Shown piece by piece: positions 25,673 to 34,137 of a stretch of 64,000 nucleotides of DNA. The stretch's first letter is position 1; each line of letters starts with the position of its first letter. Made by a program: the position numbers and the translations under genes. The notes under the pieces were generated by a model. That model was not told the DNA's origin, ran no database searches, and saw only the letters and a program-made list of their open reading frames with translations. Source of the stretch: Alphaproteobacteria bacterium. GTDB lineage: Bacteria > Pseudomonadota > Alphaproteobacteria > Rhodobacterales > Rhodobacteraceae. The stretch is from contig JAUHVR010000003.1 of NCBI GenBank assembly GCA_030424865.1, forward strand, positions 265,819 to 329,818, given 5' to 3'.

Positions 25673-25984
25673 CGGTCGTATCTGTGGCGTAGGACTGCGA
25701 CCTCGACATACAGGAAGCCGACCGGGCCGAAAAGCAGGGACACGGCCAATTCAGGCACAAGGCGCAGCGCATCCGTGCCGGCCCAGCAGGCCGCGTCCAC
25801 CATCCCATCAACCGGTCCTTTGGCGTCGGGCAACCGGTACGTCAGGGTTCAGCTCTTAATAAGGCTTCACACCTCTTCGGCCTCTTCCGGCAGTGCAACT
25901 CGGGTTTGCAAGCACTTTGGCGACGACGAAGTAACTTCGTCGTCGCCTCACAATGTCTGGAAAGGGCATTACCCTTTCGTGTTG
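25673..25984. other. 312-bp intergenic stretch with tandem hairpins
   Basis: No believable gene is seen. The right half holds a perfect 13-bp inverted repeat (25919-25947) and a second small hairpin AAAGGG-CATTA-CCCTTT at 25961-25976, both just beyond the stop of the DUF4386 gene. The left half should contain the promoter of the CPBP gene. Confidence 0.5.
25919..25947. repeat. Perfect 13-bp inverted repeat with 3-nt loop
   Basis: GGCGACGACGAAG and CTTCGTCGTCGCC flank TAA. The structure lies 38 bp downstream of the DUF4386 stop on the minus strand. There is no U-tract, so it may be a transcript 3'-end stabiliser, a protein-binding palindrome or a bidirectional pause site. Confidence 0.6.
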
Positions 25985-26698
25985 TTACGCGTGTGCGATG
26001 GCCTGTCGCCGCCAGAACCAGCCTGCCGTCAGAAGGCAGATGCAAAAGGCGACCTCGGTCAAAACCGGAATGCCGTAGGCCGGGGCAAAGGCCGCAAAAG
26101 CGTCGGGCGCAAGGAACCGCAGTGCGCTGCCGACAAGATAGACACCACCGGCCGCAATGATGCCCGCACCGATCACCTTCGGGAACATGCCCGACTTCCA
26201 GATGAGCAGACCGGTCAGGAAGCTGTTGATCGCAAAAAAGACGAGGCCGAGGTCATATCCGTGCGCGTGCAGGTTGAGGAATGTCAGGGCAAGGGATTCG
26301 GCTTCGGCGGTGCCCAGTCCAGCGATGTCCTGGCCTGCGGTGATCAACAGCCAGGCTGCCTGCATGTTCAGCAAATTCGCCGCGATGAGGGCGGACTGGA
26401 TCAGGCGGAAGACCATGGCAGCCAGGGCAAGGCCCGGCGCAACGGCCCGGAACAAGAGGAAGAGCGTGATTGCCAGCGCCGCGTCGGCCACGGCCATGAT
26501 GACGTCTGCCACAATCGCGAAAGGCAGCGTCAGACCCGCCGCGCGAATGGCATTTGCCGTGTCTGCCGCAGAGGTGAAATCGACCAATGGGCCCCGAAGC
26601 GCCACTTCTGCGCCAATGCCACAGATGATGATGGTCAAGTAAAGCAGGCCGGAAACGCGGGCGAGGGTCAGGTCGGTTCTGGTGAGTTGGAGTTGCAT
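25985..26698 (-). CDS. DUF4386 family membrane protein (237 aa)
   Basis: Six or so hydrophobic segments; the sequence RVSGLLYLTIIICGIGAEVA and FRLIQSALIAANLLNMQAAW match the DUF4386 pattern of small integral membrane proteins of unknown function. The start follows AAAGGACCAAGACC. It is the last gene of a leftward group with the NmrA-like gene and the EamA transporter gene. No function can be assigned. Confidence 0.82.
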   Translation of the reverse strand: MQLQLTRTDLTLARVSGLLYLTIIICGIGAEVALRGPLVDFTSAADTANAIRAAGLTLPFAIVADVIMAVADAALAITLFLLFRAVAPGLALAAMVFRLIQSALIAANLLNMQAAWLLITAGQDIAGLGTAEAESLALTFLNLHAHGYDLGLVFFAINSFLTGLLIWKSGMFPKVIGAGIIAAGGVYLVGSALRFLAPDAFAAFAPAYGIPVLTEVAFCICLLTAGWFWRRQAIAHA

Positions 26699-26731
26699 GG
26701 TCTTGGTCCTTTCGGTTGGAGCAGAGGGGAG

Positions 26732-27433
26732 TCAGGAGGCAGAGAGCGTGGCGTGGCGATGGGTGCGTGCCGAGTCGGCGGCGCGACTGACAATCGCCGG
26801 GGCCTTGCGCGACAGACCGGGGTCGGTCAGCGCATTGATCATGAAGAGCGCGAAATCCGTGCGGCGTGTGCGGTTTGTGGCCAGGACCGGGTCGCCTACG
26901 TGCTCGGCCCAGATGGGCAGGCCCTCGCTTTCGCCTTCTTCGAGGTCCGAAGCCCGGACAACGGTCCAGTCCCGATCCGAGGCAAAGACCAAGCGCGCGG
27001 CCGCTTCCTGATCGTCGATGTCGGCCATGCGGGTCAGCTTGGCGATGCGCCCGAAGACCCAGGTTATGAGCCGGTCTTTCAGCGGATACCGGTCAGAGGC
27101 GTCCTTTGTGACATGCCAGCCGCAAGAGAACACCAGTCGTGCGCCGGGTTCGGCGTGCTCTAGTACGGCGGATGCCATTTTTGTGGCCATCCCATCCGAA
27201 CCCCAGGGCACCAGGACCGTCAGGACGCCGTCGGCGCCTGCAACGGCCTTCTGCACAACGTCTGCGTCGGTGGTGCGTCCGGGCACAATGGAGATGCGGT
27301 CGCCGAACCGGGCCAGCTTGTCGACGCTCTCGGGGCGGCAGACGCCGGTGACCTCATAGCCGCGGGCAAGGGCGTGTTCGGTCATGTACTGACCCAGTTT
27401 GCCCGAGATTCCGATGATTGCGATGCGTTTCAT
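26732..27433 (-). CDS. NAD(P)-binding NmrA-like/atypical SDR protein (233 aa)
   Basis: The N-terminal Rossmann motif MKRIAIIGISGKLGQYMTEH is that of NmrA/atypical SDR proteins. It continues with GADGVLTVLVPWGSDGMATK, LVFSCGWHVTK and DRDWTVVRASDLEEGESEG. The open frame extends 49 codons upstream but the ATG at 27433, preceded by AAAAGGAC, is the natural start. Such proteins are NAD(P)H-dependent reductases or redox sensors. It lies 13 bp after the EamA transporter stop. Specific role unknown. Confidence 0.85.
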   Translation of the reverse strand: MKRIAIIGISGKLGQYMTEHALARGYEVTGVCRPESVDKLARFGDRISIVPGRTTDADVVQKAVAGADGVLTVLVPWGSDGMATKMASAVLEHAEPGARLVFSCGWHVTKDASDRYPLKDRLITWVFGRIAKLTRMADIDDQEAAARLVFASDRDWTVVRASDLEEGESEGLPIWAEHVGDPVLATNRTRRTDFALFMINALTDPGLSRKAPAIVSRAADSARTHRHATLSAS

Positions 27434-27446
27434 GGTCTTGTCCTTT

Positions 27447-28340
27447 TCACTTGGTTGCGGGGCGTGGAGGGAAAGTTGAAAGGGGTGCTGGCATCCGTTG
27501 CCGCGTGCGCTGCCCGGCCAGAACCGAGGCCAGCACAAGCGCGGCACCGATGGCCTGCGGGGTCGTGAGCGTTTCGCCAAGCCAGAGCCAGCCGAGGACG
27601 ACGGCGGTGACGGGGCTCAGCATGCCGAGCATGGAGACCCCGGCCGGGTCCAGCCGGGCGATGCCCCGGAACCAGAGCCAGTACGTCACGGCGGCACCGA
27701 GCGGCCCCAACCAGATCAGACCGGCGATGTTGGTCGCCGTCAGAGACGGCAGCGGCGGTTCAAAAATCAGCGCCGCGGGCACAAGCAACAGGCCACCGGC
27801 TGTCAATTGCCAGGCCGCAAAGGTCAGTGCGGGGACGTTTGGCTGCCATTTGCGGCTCAGGACGGTTCCGGCCGCCATCGATGCAGCCCCGCCAAGCCCG
27901 GCAGCGATCCCGAGCCCATCAAGTCGGGCATCGGGACCAAGGACGAGCAGGGCAACGCCAACAAGACCCGACAGTGCGGCGAAGATTCCAGCCGTCCGGA
28001 TCCTTGTTCCCAAAACACCGCGCGCCAGCAGGATAACCAAGAGAGGCTGCAAGGCGCCCAAAGTTGCCGCCACACCTCCGGGAAGCCGGTAGGCCGCGAC
28101 AAAGAGAAGGCTCCAGAAGATCGCAAAGTTCAGCGCGCCCAGTATGGCCAGACGCAGCACCTCGGTTTGCTTTGGCAGGTTCCGGGTCACGGCAAGCAAG
28201 AGCAGTCCGGCAGGGAGCGCACGCAATGCCGCGAGGCTCAGCGGCGCGTCGGCTGGAAGCGCCTGGGTGGTCACGATGTAGGTTGTGCCCCAAACGGCGG
28301 GGGCCAGGGCTGTCAGGGCGATGTCGGTTGTGCGGGCCAT
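27447..28340 (-). CDS. EamA (DMT superfamily) transporter (297 aa)
   Basis: Ten predicted membrane segments in two homologous halves. Typical motifs are APAVWGTTYIVTTQALP at the start of the first EamA domain, and AVTYWLWFRGIARLDPAGVS and LSPVTAVVLGWLWLGETLT in the second. Family members export amino acids, purines or other metabolites across the inner membrane. It is preceded by a LysR gene in the same orientation and followed by the NmrA-like gene. Confidence 0.88.
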   Translation of the reverse strand: MARTTDIALTALAPAVWGTTYIVTTQALPADAPLSLAALRALPAGLLLLAVTRNLPKQTEVLRLAILGALNFAIFWSLLFVAAYRLPGGVAATLGALQPLLVILLARGVLGTRIRTAGIFAALSGLVGVALLVLGPDARLDGLGIAAGLGGAASMAAGTVLSRKWQPNVPALTFAAWQLTAGGLLLVPAALIFEPPLPSLTATNIAGLIWLGPLGAAVTYWLWFRGIARLDPAGVSMLGMLSPVTAVVLGWLWLGETLTTPQAIGAALVLASVLAGQRTRQRMPAPLSTFPPRPATK

Positions 28341-28446
28341 CTGCGGCGATCCTCATGGGCTGTTCTGAGCCTGAGGATGAAACGATCGGCGCGACGGAAT
28401 AACCGCTCCGGCGGCAAATCACTCTTCAACCAGCGTTAAGAATGGA

Positions 28447-29334
28447 TCAGGTCGAAAGCGCGCGGCGCAGGTGCTCGACGAATGCGAGCACGCGCGCATC
28501 CATCCCAAGCCGCGATGCCGTCACCGCGTAGATGTCGCGTGGCGGCAACTCGTGCTCGGGCAGGACCCGGACAAGCTCGCCTGCGGCCTCTGCCGTGTCG
28601 GATATGAAACTGGGCAACGATCCAATGCCGTAGCCGCTCGCAATGATTTTGGCGAGGACAACGCTGTTGGAAATCCTGAGCCCCGGATCGACGTTTACGG
28701 TTTCTGTTCCGTCGGGCCCGCTGAGGGTCCATTCAAGCAGATGATCGGCCAGCAGAAACCCGGCAATCCGATGCCCATTTATGTCCGCAGGGCTTTGCGG
28801 AACTCCAAACGCCTCAAGGTAGGCCGAGGATGCAAACAAGCGTTGGCGGAATGAGCCGATTTTGCGTGCGATAAGCGAACTGTCCTGCAGGACGGCCCCA
28901 ACGCGCAGCGTCAGATCGATGCCTTCTTCGACGACGTCGACAACCCGTTCGTCGAGCGCCAATGTGACGCGAACATCGGGATATGCTGACAGGAACCCGG
29001 GCAGCATCGGTGCGACAATGGCCTCACCGAAGGCATTGGAGCATCCGACCTTGAGCGGTCCGCTCACGGCACTGGCACTGGCTCGGATGCCGTCTTCCAC
29101 CCGCGCCACCGCCTCGACGATGTCGCGCGCTTCGTCATAGAAAAGCCTGCCATGATCGGTCAGAGACATCGACCGGGTGGTACGGGTCAAAAGGGTGGTT
29201 CCAAGACTTTCCTCAAGAAGCTTCACTTCCCGGCTGAGCAGGGCCGCAGAGACGCCCAGATCCTCGGCCGCGCGCGAAAAGCTGCCGCGCTCCACAATTC
29301 TGCAGAAAGCATTCATCACCGATAGCTTGTCCAT
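28447..29334 (-). CDS. LysR-family transcriptional regulator (295 aa)
   Basis: An N-terminal LysR helix-turn-helix (MDKLSVMNAFCRIVERGSFS, RAAEDLGVSAALLSREVKLL) is followed by the effector domain (GPLKVGCSNAFGEAIVAPML, DLTLRVGAVLQDSSLIARKI). The start MDKLSVM is the family-typical N-terminus; the open frame extends 28 codons upstream without support. It lies upstream of, and in the same direction as, the EamA/NmrA/DUF4386 group. It resembles the CrgA/DmlR-like subgroup that often controls neighbouring transporters and reductases. Confidence 0.88.
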   Translation of the reverse strand: MDKLSVMNAFCRIVERGSFSRAAEDLGVSAALLSREVKLLEESLGTTLLTRTTRSMSLTDHGRLFYDEARDIVEAVARVEDGIRASASAVSGPLKVGCSNAFGEAIVAPMLPGFLSAYPDVRVTLALDERVVDVVEEGIDLTLRVGAVLQDSSLIARKIGSFRQRLFASSAYLEAFGVPQSPADINGHRIAGFLLADHLLEWTLSGPDGTETVNVDPGLRISNSVVLAKIIASGYGIGSLPSFISDTAEAAGELVRVLPEHELPPRDIYAVTASRLGMDARVLAFVEHLRRALST

Positions 29335-29519
29335 TGCGCATTTTAAGACCGGTTCCAAGCCATTGGTCCAGCCCATTGAGCAACTGGCAGCTACTGCGAC
29401 TACATTCTCGATCGACAAAACTCGGTTTGCGCCAAATCCGTCGATTATTGGTCACCCCCGGGTTCAGGGCCCATTGATTTCCGCGAAAGGCGCGTGCTTC
29501 ACGGTTCGAAAACGGAGCG

Positions 29520-29663
29520 GTGATCCAATCGGAACTTTTCGGGCTGACGGAGGCGCAGATCACGGTGGGTCTGGCTACCGACCACGGCGAACAGGAAACC
29601 GTGATGATCGACGAGACCCAACGGAAGGCTAACCGAACGTCGGCTGGCGTCGAAACTCAATGA
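29520..29663 (+). pseudogene. IS5-family transposase remnant with internal deletion
   Basis: A 47-codon frame reads VIQSELFGLTEAQIT then VGLATDHGEQETVMIDETQR and KANRTSAGVETQ, then stop. The first part matches the start of IS5/IS427-type transposases (LFWLTDAQM). The second matches a segment normally about 70 residues further on (VGLAAEHGEEKTVMIDATYL-KAHRTA). The intervening part is deleted and the rest is absent. No terminal inverted repeats or target duplications could be recognised. It fills most of the gap between the LysR and nitronate monooxygenase genes. Confidence 0.7.
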
Positions 29664-29672
29664 GTTCATCCC

Positions 29673-30722
29673 TTACGGTCCACCAACGGGCGCAAAGAGC
29701 GACGAAAGCCGCTGCCTGGCCTGGCTGAACTCCTCTTTCAGTTGGGAAACCGTTTGCGCGACGGGCACGGATTGCCGGACGAACCCCAGCGCTTGACCGG
29801 CATAGACCATGCCCCGGCTGGTATCGCCGTCCTGATAGGTCTGTTTCAGGACAGCCCCGGCAATATGCGGCATCAACGGGTCAATTCCGCCCTGGGGGTC
29901 CGCAGCCTCCAAAGCAGCAACCGCCCGTGTCGTCTCATTGACGAGCGTCCTGGCGTTGTTGCGCACGGACCAAAGGGAAATCGTCGTGTCGTTCTCGGTG
30001 GCAGAGACCAGGGACGCCTTGTAATCGGGGTGGGCAGGAATCTCTGTAGACGCAAGAAAGCGAGTGCCCATCACTACCCCGCTGGCACCTGTGGCCAGAG
30101 CGGCCAGGATCTGGGCGCCGTTTCCAAAGCCACCGCCCAGCAGGTACGGGATGTCCAGCCGCTCCCGCGCCAGGCCCGCATTGACCATGGTGCCAACGGC
30201 GGCCGGACCGGGATGGCCGCCACATTCCCACCCGACAATCGTGACCGCATCCACACCGATGTCTTGTGCCTTGAGTGCGAATTTGAGACCGGGCACCTTG
30301 TGCAGAACCTTGATCCCGGCATCGCGCAAAATCGGCAAGAGCGGTTCCGGACTGCGCCCCGTCGTCTCGACAAAGCGCACCCCTTCTTCGGCGACCACGC
30401 GGGCGATCCCCAAGGCTTTGTTCAGATCCGAGGCCTTTGGCAACATGGCGATATTCACGCCAAACGGCAGAGATCCACACAGACTCTGCGCCCTTTGAAT
30501 TTCCGTGCGCAGAGCGTGATGATCGTCAAAGTGGTTGGAGGTCAGAAACCCAATGATCCCCGCCCTGGCGCAGGCTGCGGCGTAGTCTGCAGTGGCAAGA
30601 AACTGAAGCCCGCCTGCAACCAAGGGAAACTGTATTCCGAAAAGGTCGGTGATCGGGGTACGCAGCCCGAAGTCTACGGCGTCACTGGATGAGGCGGCGG
30701 AGGGCTTGCTGGCTGTCATCAT
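29673..30722 (-). CDS. Nitronate monooxygenase / 2-nitropropane dioxygenase-family flavoprotein (349 aa)
   Basis: An FMN-binding TIM-barrel protein: TPITDLFGIQFPLVAGGLQF, NHFDDHHALR, LPFGVNIAML, VTIVGWECGGHPGPAAVG, LLGGGFGNGAQILAALATGA and SGVVMGTRFLASTEIP. The last four cover the active-site His loop and the phosphate-binding Gly-rich turns. Members oxidise alkyl nitronates or act as enoyl reductases. The start is uncertain: two consecutive ATG codons at 30722/30719 or a TTG at 30743; none has a strong ribosome binding site. It lies downstream of the TcuA-like gene in the same direction, 140 bp away, and has no visible operator of its own. Confidence 0.85.
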   Translation of the reverse strand: MMTASKPSAASSSDAVDFGLRTPITDLFGIQFPLVAGGLQFLATADYAAACARAGIIGFLTSNHFDDHHALRTEIQRAQSLCGSLPFGVNIAMLPKASDLNKALGIARVVAEEGVRFVETTGRSPEPLLPILRDAGIKVLHKVPGLKFALKAQDIGVDAVTIVGWECGGHPGPAAVGTMVNAGLARERLDIPYLLGGGFGNGAQILAALATGASGVVMGTRFLASTEIPAHPDYKASLVSATENDTTISLWSVRNNARTLVNETTRAVAALEAADPQGGIDPLMPHIAGAVLKQTYQDGDTSRGMVYAGQALGFVRQSVPVAQTVSQLKEEFSQARQRLSSLFAPVGGP

Positions 30723-30862
30723 CGTTCGAACACGGGCTTGCAAGCCCCTCTATATTCAGGCTGTCTGGCCTGACCCGTCGATCAACCGGGGTCCGTTTTC
30801 GCAAAGAAAAGCAGACCCCTATCTGACGTGTGACTCGGGGGGTGGCGGACCTTGTCGCCCGC

Positions 30863-32350
30863 TCAGGCGCTTGCGCCGGCGTAGGATGCCGCGCTTTCGC
30901 CGGCCAGTTTGCCAAAGACCGACCCGGACATCAGCCCTGTTCCGCCGGGATAGTTCTCGTAGAACAACCCTCCGACAAGCTCTCCGGCCGCGTAAAGACC
31001 GGGAATGGACTGGTCGGTCATGTCCTGCACCTCTCCGCTGGTGTTGATGCGCAACCCGCCAAAAGTGAACGTGACGCCCGTCGTGCAGACATAGGCCTCA
31101 TAGGGGCCCTGGTTGATCGGCAGCGCCCAGTTGGTCTTTTCGACCTTGAGGCCCTTTGTCGTCACACCATCCAGAACCGACGGGTTGTACTCGCCCCCCT
31201 GACAGGCCGCGTTGTATTCTTCGACGGTTTTGACCAGTTTTGCCGGATCAAGATCCAACTGCTCGGCCAGCCCCTCGATCGTATCCGCCTTCGCCTTGGT
31301 CACCTCTTTGATCCGGTATTCATCGCGCAGGCGATGGATTGTCTGCTGGTCAAAGATCTGGATCGCCGTCCGGTTTGGCTGGGCCATGATTTCACGGCCG
31401 TATTTCGCATAGGTCAAATTGCGATAATCCGCGCCCTCGTCCACGAAACGTTCACAATCCGTGTTCACCATGATCCCCAGAGGGTAGGAGTGTTTCTGGA
31501 AGTTATCCAGAACCCAACGGTCCCCATACGGCGGGGCCGAGATATCCCATTCGCAGGCGTGGCACGAGGACCAGTTGCCATAGGGCTGCGCGCCGATGTC
31601 CAGCGCCATCTTGATCCCTTCGCCCATATTGTGCCGGGTGCCGCGCACGCGGGCCAGATCCCAGCCCACCCCAAGATAACGCACACGCCATTCCGGGTTG
31701 GATTCAAAGCCGCCACAGGCAAGGATCACCGTTTTCCCGTAGATCTCGTCATAGCCGCCCTTGGTGCGCACCGTCACACCGGTCACCGTGCGGTTCTTGT
31801 CCTGAAGCAGGCCAACCGCCGCCGTGCCATAGCGGATTTCCACGCCAAGCTTTTCCGCCCGGGCGATTTCCGCCTCGACAAGGCCCGCGCCCCCGCCAAC
31901 GGCCTCGATGTTTACGCCGCCATAGAAATGGTGCTTGCCATCGACCAGATAGGATTGGCGTCCGAACATCGGCACAAACCGGATGGAATGGCTGCGCAGC
32001 CAGCCCATGGTCATGCGCGAGCGATCAACCAGCAATTGCGCCAGGTCTTCGTCGCATTGATAGCGCGTCACTTCGCGCATTTGATCCATGAAAAATTCGC
32101 GGCTGTGCGGAGGCAGAATGATCTGGTCCCGTTCCGCATCGGACAGGTCGGTCAGAATGTCTTCCGCGACATCCTCAAGACCCTCATGCGCAAATCGAAA
32201 TCCGCCAGCCGTAAAATAGGAGTTGCCGCCTCTTTCGTCTTCGGGAGCACGTTCCAGAACAATGGTCTTGGCGCCGTTTTCGTGGGCAGACAGCGCCGCG
32301 CACAGCGCCGCATTGCCACATCCCACAACGATCACGTCATAATCGCTCAC
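30863..32350 (-). CDS. FAD-dependent dehydrogenase, tricarballylate dehydrogenase (TcuA)-like (495 aa)
   Basis: A fumarate-reductase/succinate-dehydrogenase-type flavoprotein. The FAD-binding Rossmann motif is DVIVVGCGNAALCAALSAHE, with VLERAPEDERGGNSYFTAGG and the C-terminal LYAAGELVGGLFYENYPGGT, GLMSGSVFGKLAGE. Length and these motifs fit TcuA-like enzymes, which oxidise tricarballylate to cis-aconitate; ketosteroid dehydrogenases are related. The capping domain contains GLRINTSGEVQD and an Arg/His-rich substrate region. Its promoter holds an ACTGTTGACAGT operator 82 bp upstream, tying it to the acyl-CoA island. The real substrate may be a CoA ester or cyclic ketone rather than tricarballylate. 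Confidence 0.82.
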   Translation of the reverse strand: MSDYDVIVVGCGNAALCAALSAHENGAKTIVLERAPEDERGGNSYFTAGGFRFAHEGLEDVAEDILTDLSDAERDQIILPPHSREFFMDQMREVTRYQCDEDLAQLLVDRSRMTMGWLRSHSIRFVPMFGRQSYLVDGKHHFYGGVNIEAVGGGAGLVEAEIARAEKLGVEIRYGTAAVGLLQDKNRTVTGVTVRTKGGYDEIYGKTVILACGGFESNPEWRVRYLGVGWDLARVRGTRHNMGEGIKMALDIGAQPYGNWSSCHACEWDISAPPYGDRWVLDNFQKHSYPLGIMVNTDCERFVDEGADYRNLTYAKYGREIMAQPNRTAIQIFDQQTIHRLRDEYRIKEVTKAKADTIEGLAEQLDLDPAKLVKTVEEYNAACQGGEYNPSVLDGVTTKGLKVEKTNWALPINQGPYEAYVCTTGVTFTFGGLRINTSGEVQDMTDQSIPGLYAAGELVGGLFYENYPGGTGLMSGSVFGKLAGESAASYAGASA

Positions 32351-32431
32351 TTCTTTCTCCTCATCTTGGGCTTTCCGCCGGAAAGCCGGAAGTGTTCTTA
32401 CTGTCTATGGCGTCATTTCCACATACAGTCA

Positions 32432-32443
32432 ACTGTTGACAGT
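32432..32443. promoter_or_regulatory. Island operator a (upstream of the TcuA-like gene)
   Basis: ACTGTTGACAGT, the reverse complement of ACTGTCAACAGT. It overlaps a perfect 13-bp palindrome GTCAACTGTTGAC at 32428-32440. It lies 82 bp upstream of the TcuA-like start. One of six copies in this island. Confidence 0.7.
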
Positions 32444-32495
32444 ATTCGAAGGCAAATTACGCCGACCCATCGCGTGCTTTCAAAACGAAGCCACG

Positions 32496-33656
32496 TCACA
32501 GGGTGTTTTCGGTGCCGAGGATGCATGTCGCATTTGACGAAAACACGCCCCCGACCCCATGGCACAGCACCGTGTCCAGCCCCTCCACCTGCCGGTCTCC
32601 GCAATCGCCGCGCAATTGGCGAACGCCCTCGATCAACGTGAACAGCCCGTACATGCCGGGATGACAACAGCTCAATCCTCCGCCATTGGTGTTCACGGGC
32701 AAAGACCCGCCGGGCGCGATATGTCCGTCGGATACGAACCGCCCCCCTTCCCCCTTGGGCACAAAACCGAGGTCTTCGAGCAGGAGGATCGTGTTGATTG
32801 TAAAGGCGTCATAAAGCTGGATCATCTGCACATCCGCCGGCGTCACCCGCGCCATGTCATAGGCGCGCCCTGCGGACTCCACCGCGGATGTCTTGGTCAA
32901 CGACTGCATGCCGGATACGTGTTTTGCATGATGCGCCACCCCGGACCCAAGCACATAGACCGGCGGCCGACGCAGGGTGCGCGCGATATCCGCGCGCGCA
33001 ATGATGATCGCCCCGGCCCCATCGGTCACAAGGCAACAATCGAGCTTGCCGAAAGGGGACGAGACCATGCGCGCCGCAAGAACATCATCGACGCTCAGGG
33101 GATCGCGCGCAAAAGCCTCCGGGTTCTTTGCCGCCCATTGACGCGCGGCAACAGCCACATGGGCCATGTCCTCGCGGGTGGTTCCGTAGTCATGCATATG
33201 CCGACTGGCCATCAAGGCATAGGAACTGACAGGGAAGCGGGGCCCGTAGTCTGTCTCATGCGGTGTCCAGGCGGCTGTGACGGCGGTTTGCAACTTGCCC
33301 ATCAAGGACCTTTGCACAGACCCATAGGTGATCAGCGCCACGGAACACAGGCCCGCATGAATGGCGGCCATCGCTTCCTGGACATGCGCCAGGAAAGACG
33401 ATCCGCCGATCCGGTTGTTGGAGGAAAACCTGGGCGCAATGCCAAGATATTCGGAAAATGCCAGCGTATTGAGAAACTCGCTTTGCATGCAGCCGAACAA
33501 GCCGTCGATCTGGGATTTGTCCAGACCGGCATCGTCCAGCGCGCGCAGCGCGGCGATGGTCTGCGCTTCCATGGCGTCAAACCCGCCCGCGTCGCCCAGG
33601 CCAAATGTCGCTGCGCCGCAAATGGCCGTGGCACCTCTGAGGGGGTCGCCGCTCAT
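32496..33656 (-). CDS. Thiolase-like protein lacking the nucleophilic Cys; probable SCP-x/Ltp2-type lyase (386 aa)
   Basis: A thiolase fold of the SCP-x/acetyl-CoA acetyltransferase branch: ATAICGAATFGLG, DGLFGCMQSEF, IYGS-type loop LITYGSVQRSLMGK, DCCLVTDGAGAIII, VQMIQLYDAFTINTI, NTNGGGLSCCHPGMYGL and VLCHGVGGVFSS. The position of the canonical acyl-accepting Cys reads IGGSSF (residues 83-88), so condensation or thiolysis is unlikely. Steroid side-chain aldolases of the Ltp2 type share this loss and use a DUF35 partner. Such a partner is encoded directly upstream with a 4-bp overlap. A retro-aldol cleavage of a beta-hydroxyacyl-CoA is the best inference. Confidence 0.82.
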   Translation of the reverse strand: MSGDPLRGATAICGAATFGLGDAGGFDAMEAQTIAALRALDDAGLDKSQIDGLFGCMQSEFLNTLAFSEYLGIAPRFSSNNRIGGSSFLAHVQEAMAAIHAGLCSVALITYGSVQRSLMGKLQTAVTAAWTPHETDYGPRFPVSSYALMASRHMHDYGTTREDMAHVAVAARQWAAKNPEAFARDPLSVDDVLAARMVSSPFGKLDCCLVTDGAGAIIIARADIARTLRRPPVYVLGSGVAHHAKHVSGMQSLTKTSAVESAGRAYDMARVTPADVQMIQLYDAFTINTILLLEDLGFVPKGEGGRFVSDGHIAPGGSLPVNTNGGGLSCCHPGMYGLFTLIEGVRQLRGDCGDRQVEGLDTVLCHGVGGVFSSNATCILGTENTL

Positions 33657-34039
33657 GCCCTCTCCCCCGCGTCTGCTGCGTCAAACACAACCCGCGCCGT
33701 CTCCGTTTCAATCCGGGCCGACACGACAAGGCCAATGGGCACATCCCGCGCCCCGTAGCCGGCCACATGAGACATCATCCGCCCGCCTTCTTCGAGATCG
33801 ACCAGGACCACATTGTAGGGGCCGCCCTTCTCGGGACGTTGCGCAACAACCGTGCTGGCATGAACCGTGCCCCGACCCGTGGCAGGCCGCCACTCCAGCG
33901 CGCTGCTGCCACAGGCGCAACAGGCGATGCGGGGCGGAAACATCACCGACGCACAGGCACCGCAATGCTGGATCTCGAACCGCCCCTGGCTGAGCGCCTC
34001 GCGATATCGCGTTTCAGGACTTTTGGCTGGAGTTTGCAT
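33653..34039 (-). CDS. Zn-ribbon/OB-fold (DUF35) protein, thiolase partner (128 aa)
   Basis: A rubredoxin-like Zn ribbon with two pairs of Cys (HCGACASVMFPPRIACCACG, residues about 25-44) is followed by an OB-fold domain (GRGTVHASTVVAQRPEKGGP, YNVVLVDLEEGGRMMSHVAG). DUF35 proteins form heteromers with thiolase-like enzymes and bind the CoA substrate, for example in Ltp2-ChsH2 aldolases. The stop overlaps the thiolase-like start by 4 bp. The gene starts 44 bp from a central operator shared with the divergent CoA-ligase gene. Confidence 0.86.
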   Translation of the reverse strand: MQTPAKSPETRYREALSQGRFEIQHCGACASVMFPPRIACCACGSSALEWRPATGRGTVHASTVVAQRPEKGGPYNVVLVDLEEGGRMMSHVAGYGARDVPIGLVVSARIETETARVVFDAADAGERA

Positions 34040-34082
34040 ATTCTCTCCCTTGAATCGCCTCTGCGCTTTTCATAAAGTGCCA

Positions 34083-34094
34083 ACTGTCAACAGT
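34083..34094. promoter_or_regulatory. Island operator b (between DUF35/thiolase and CoA-ligase genes)
   Basis: ACTGTCAACAGT lies exactly midway: 44 bp from the DUF35 start at 34039 and 44 bp from the CoA-ligase start at 34138. A regulator bound here could control both divergent promoters at once. Confidence 0.7.
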
Positions 34095-34137
34095 CCAGAT
34101 GGCATGGTGACTTTTCCAAGGAAGGCAGGGGATTATC

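Noticed and set aside
30830..33758. Plus-strand frames of 603 and 399 codons
   Set aside because: Antisense to the TcuA-like and thiolase-like genes; composition is typical of reverse-strand shadows.
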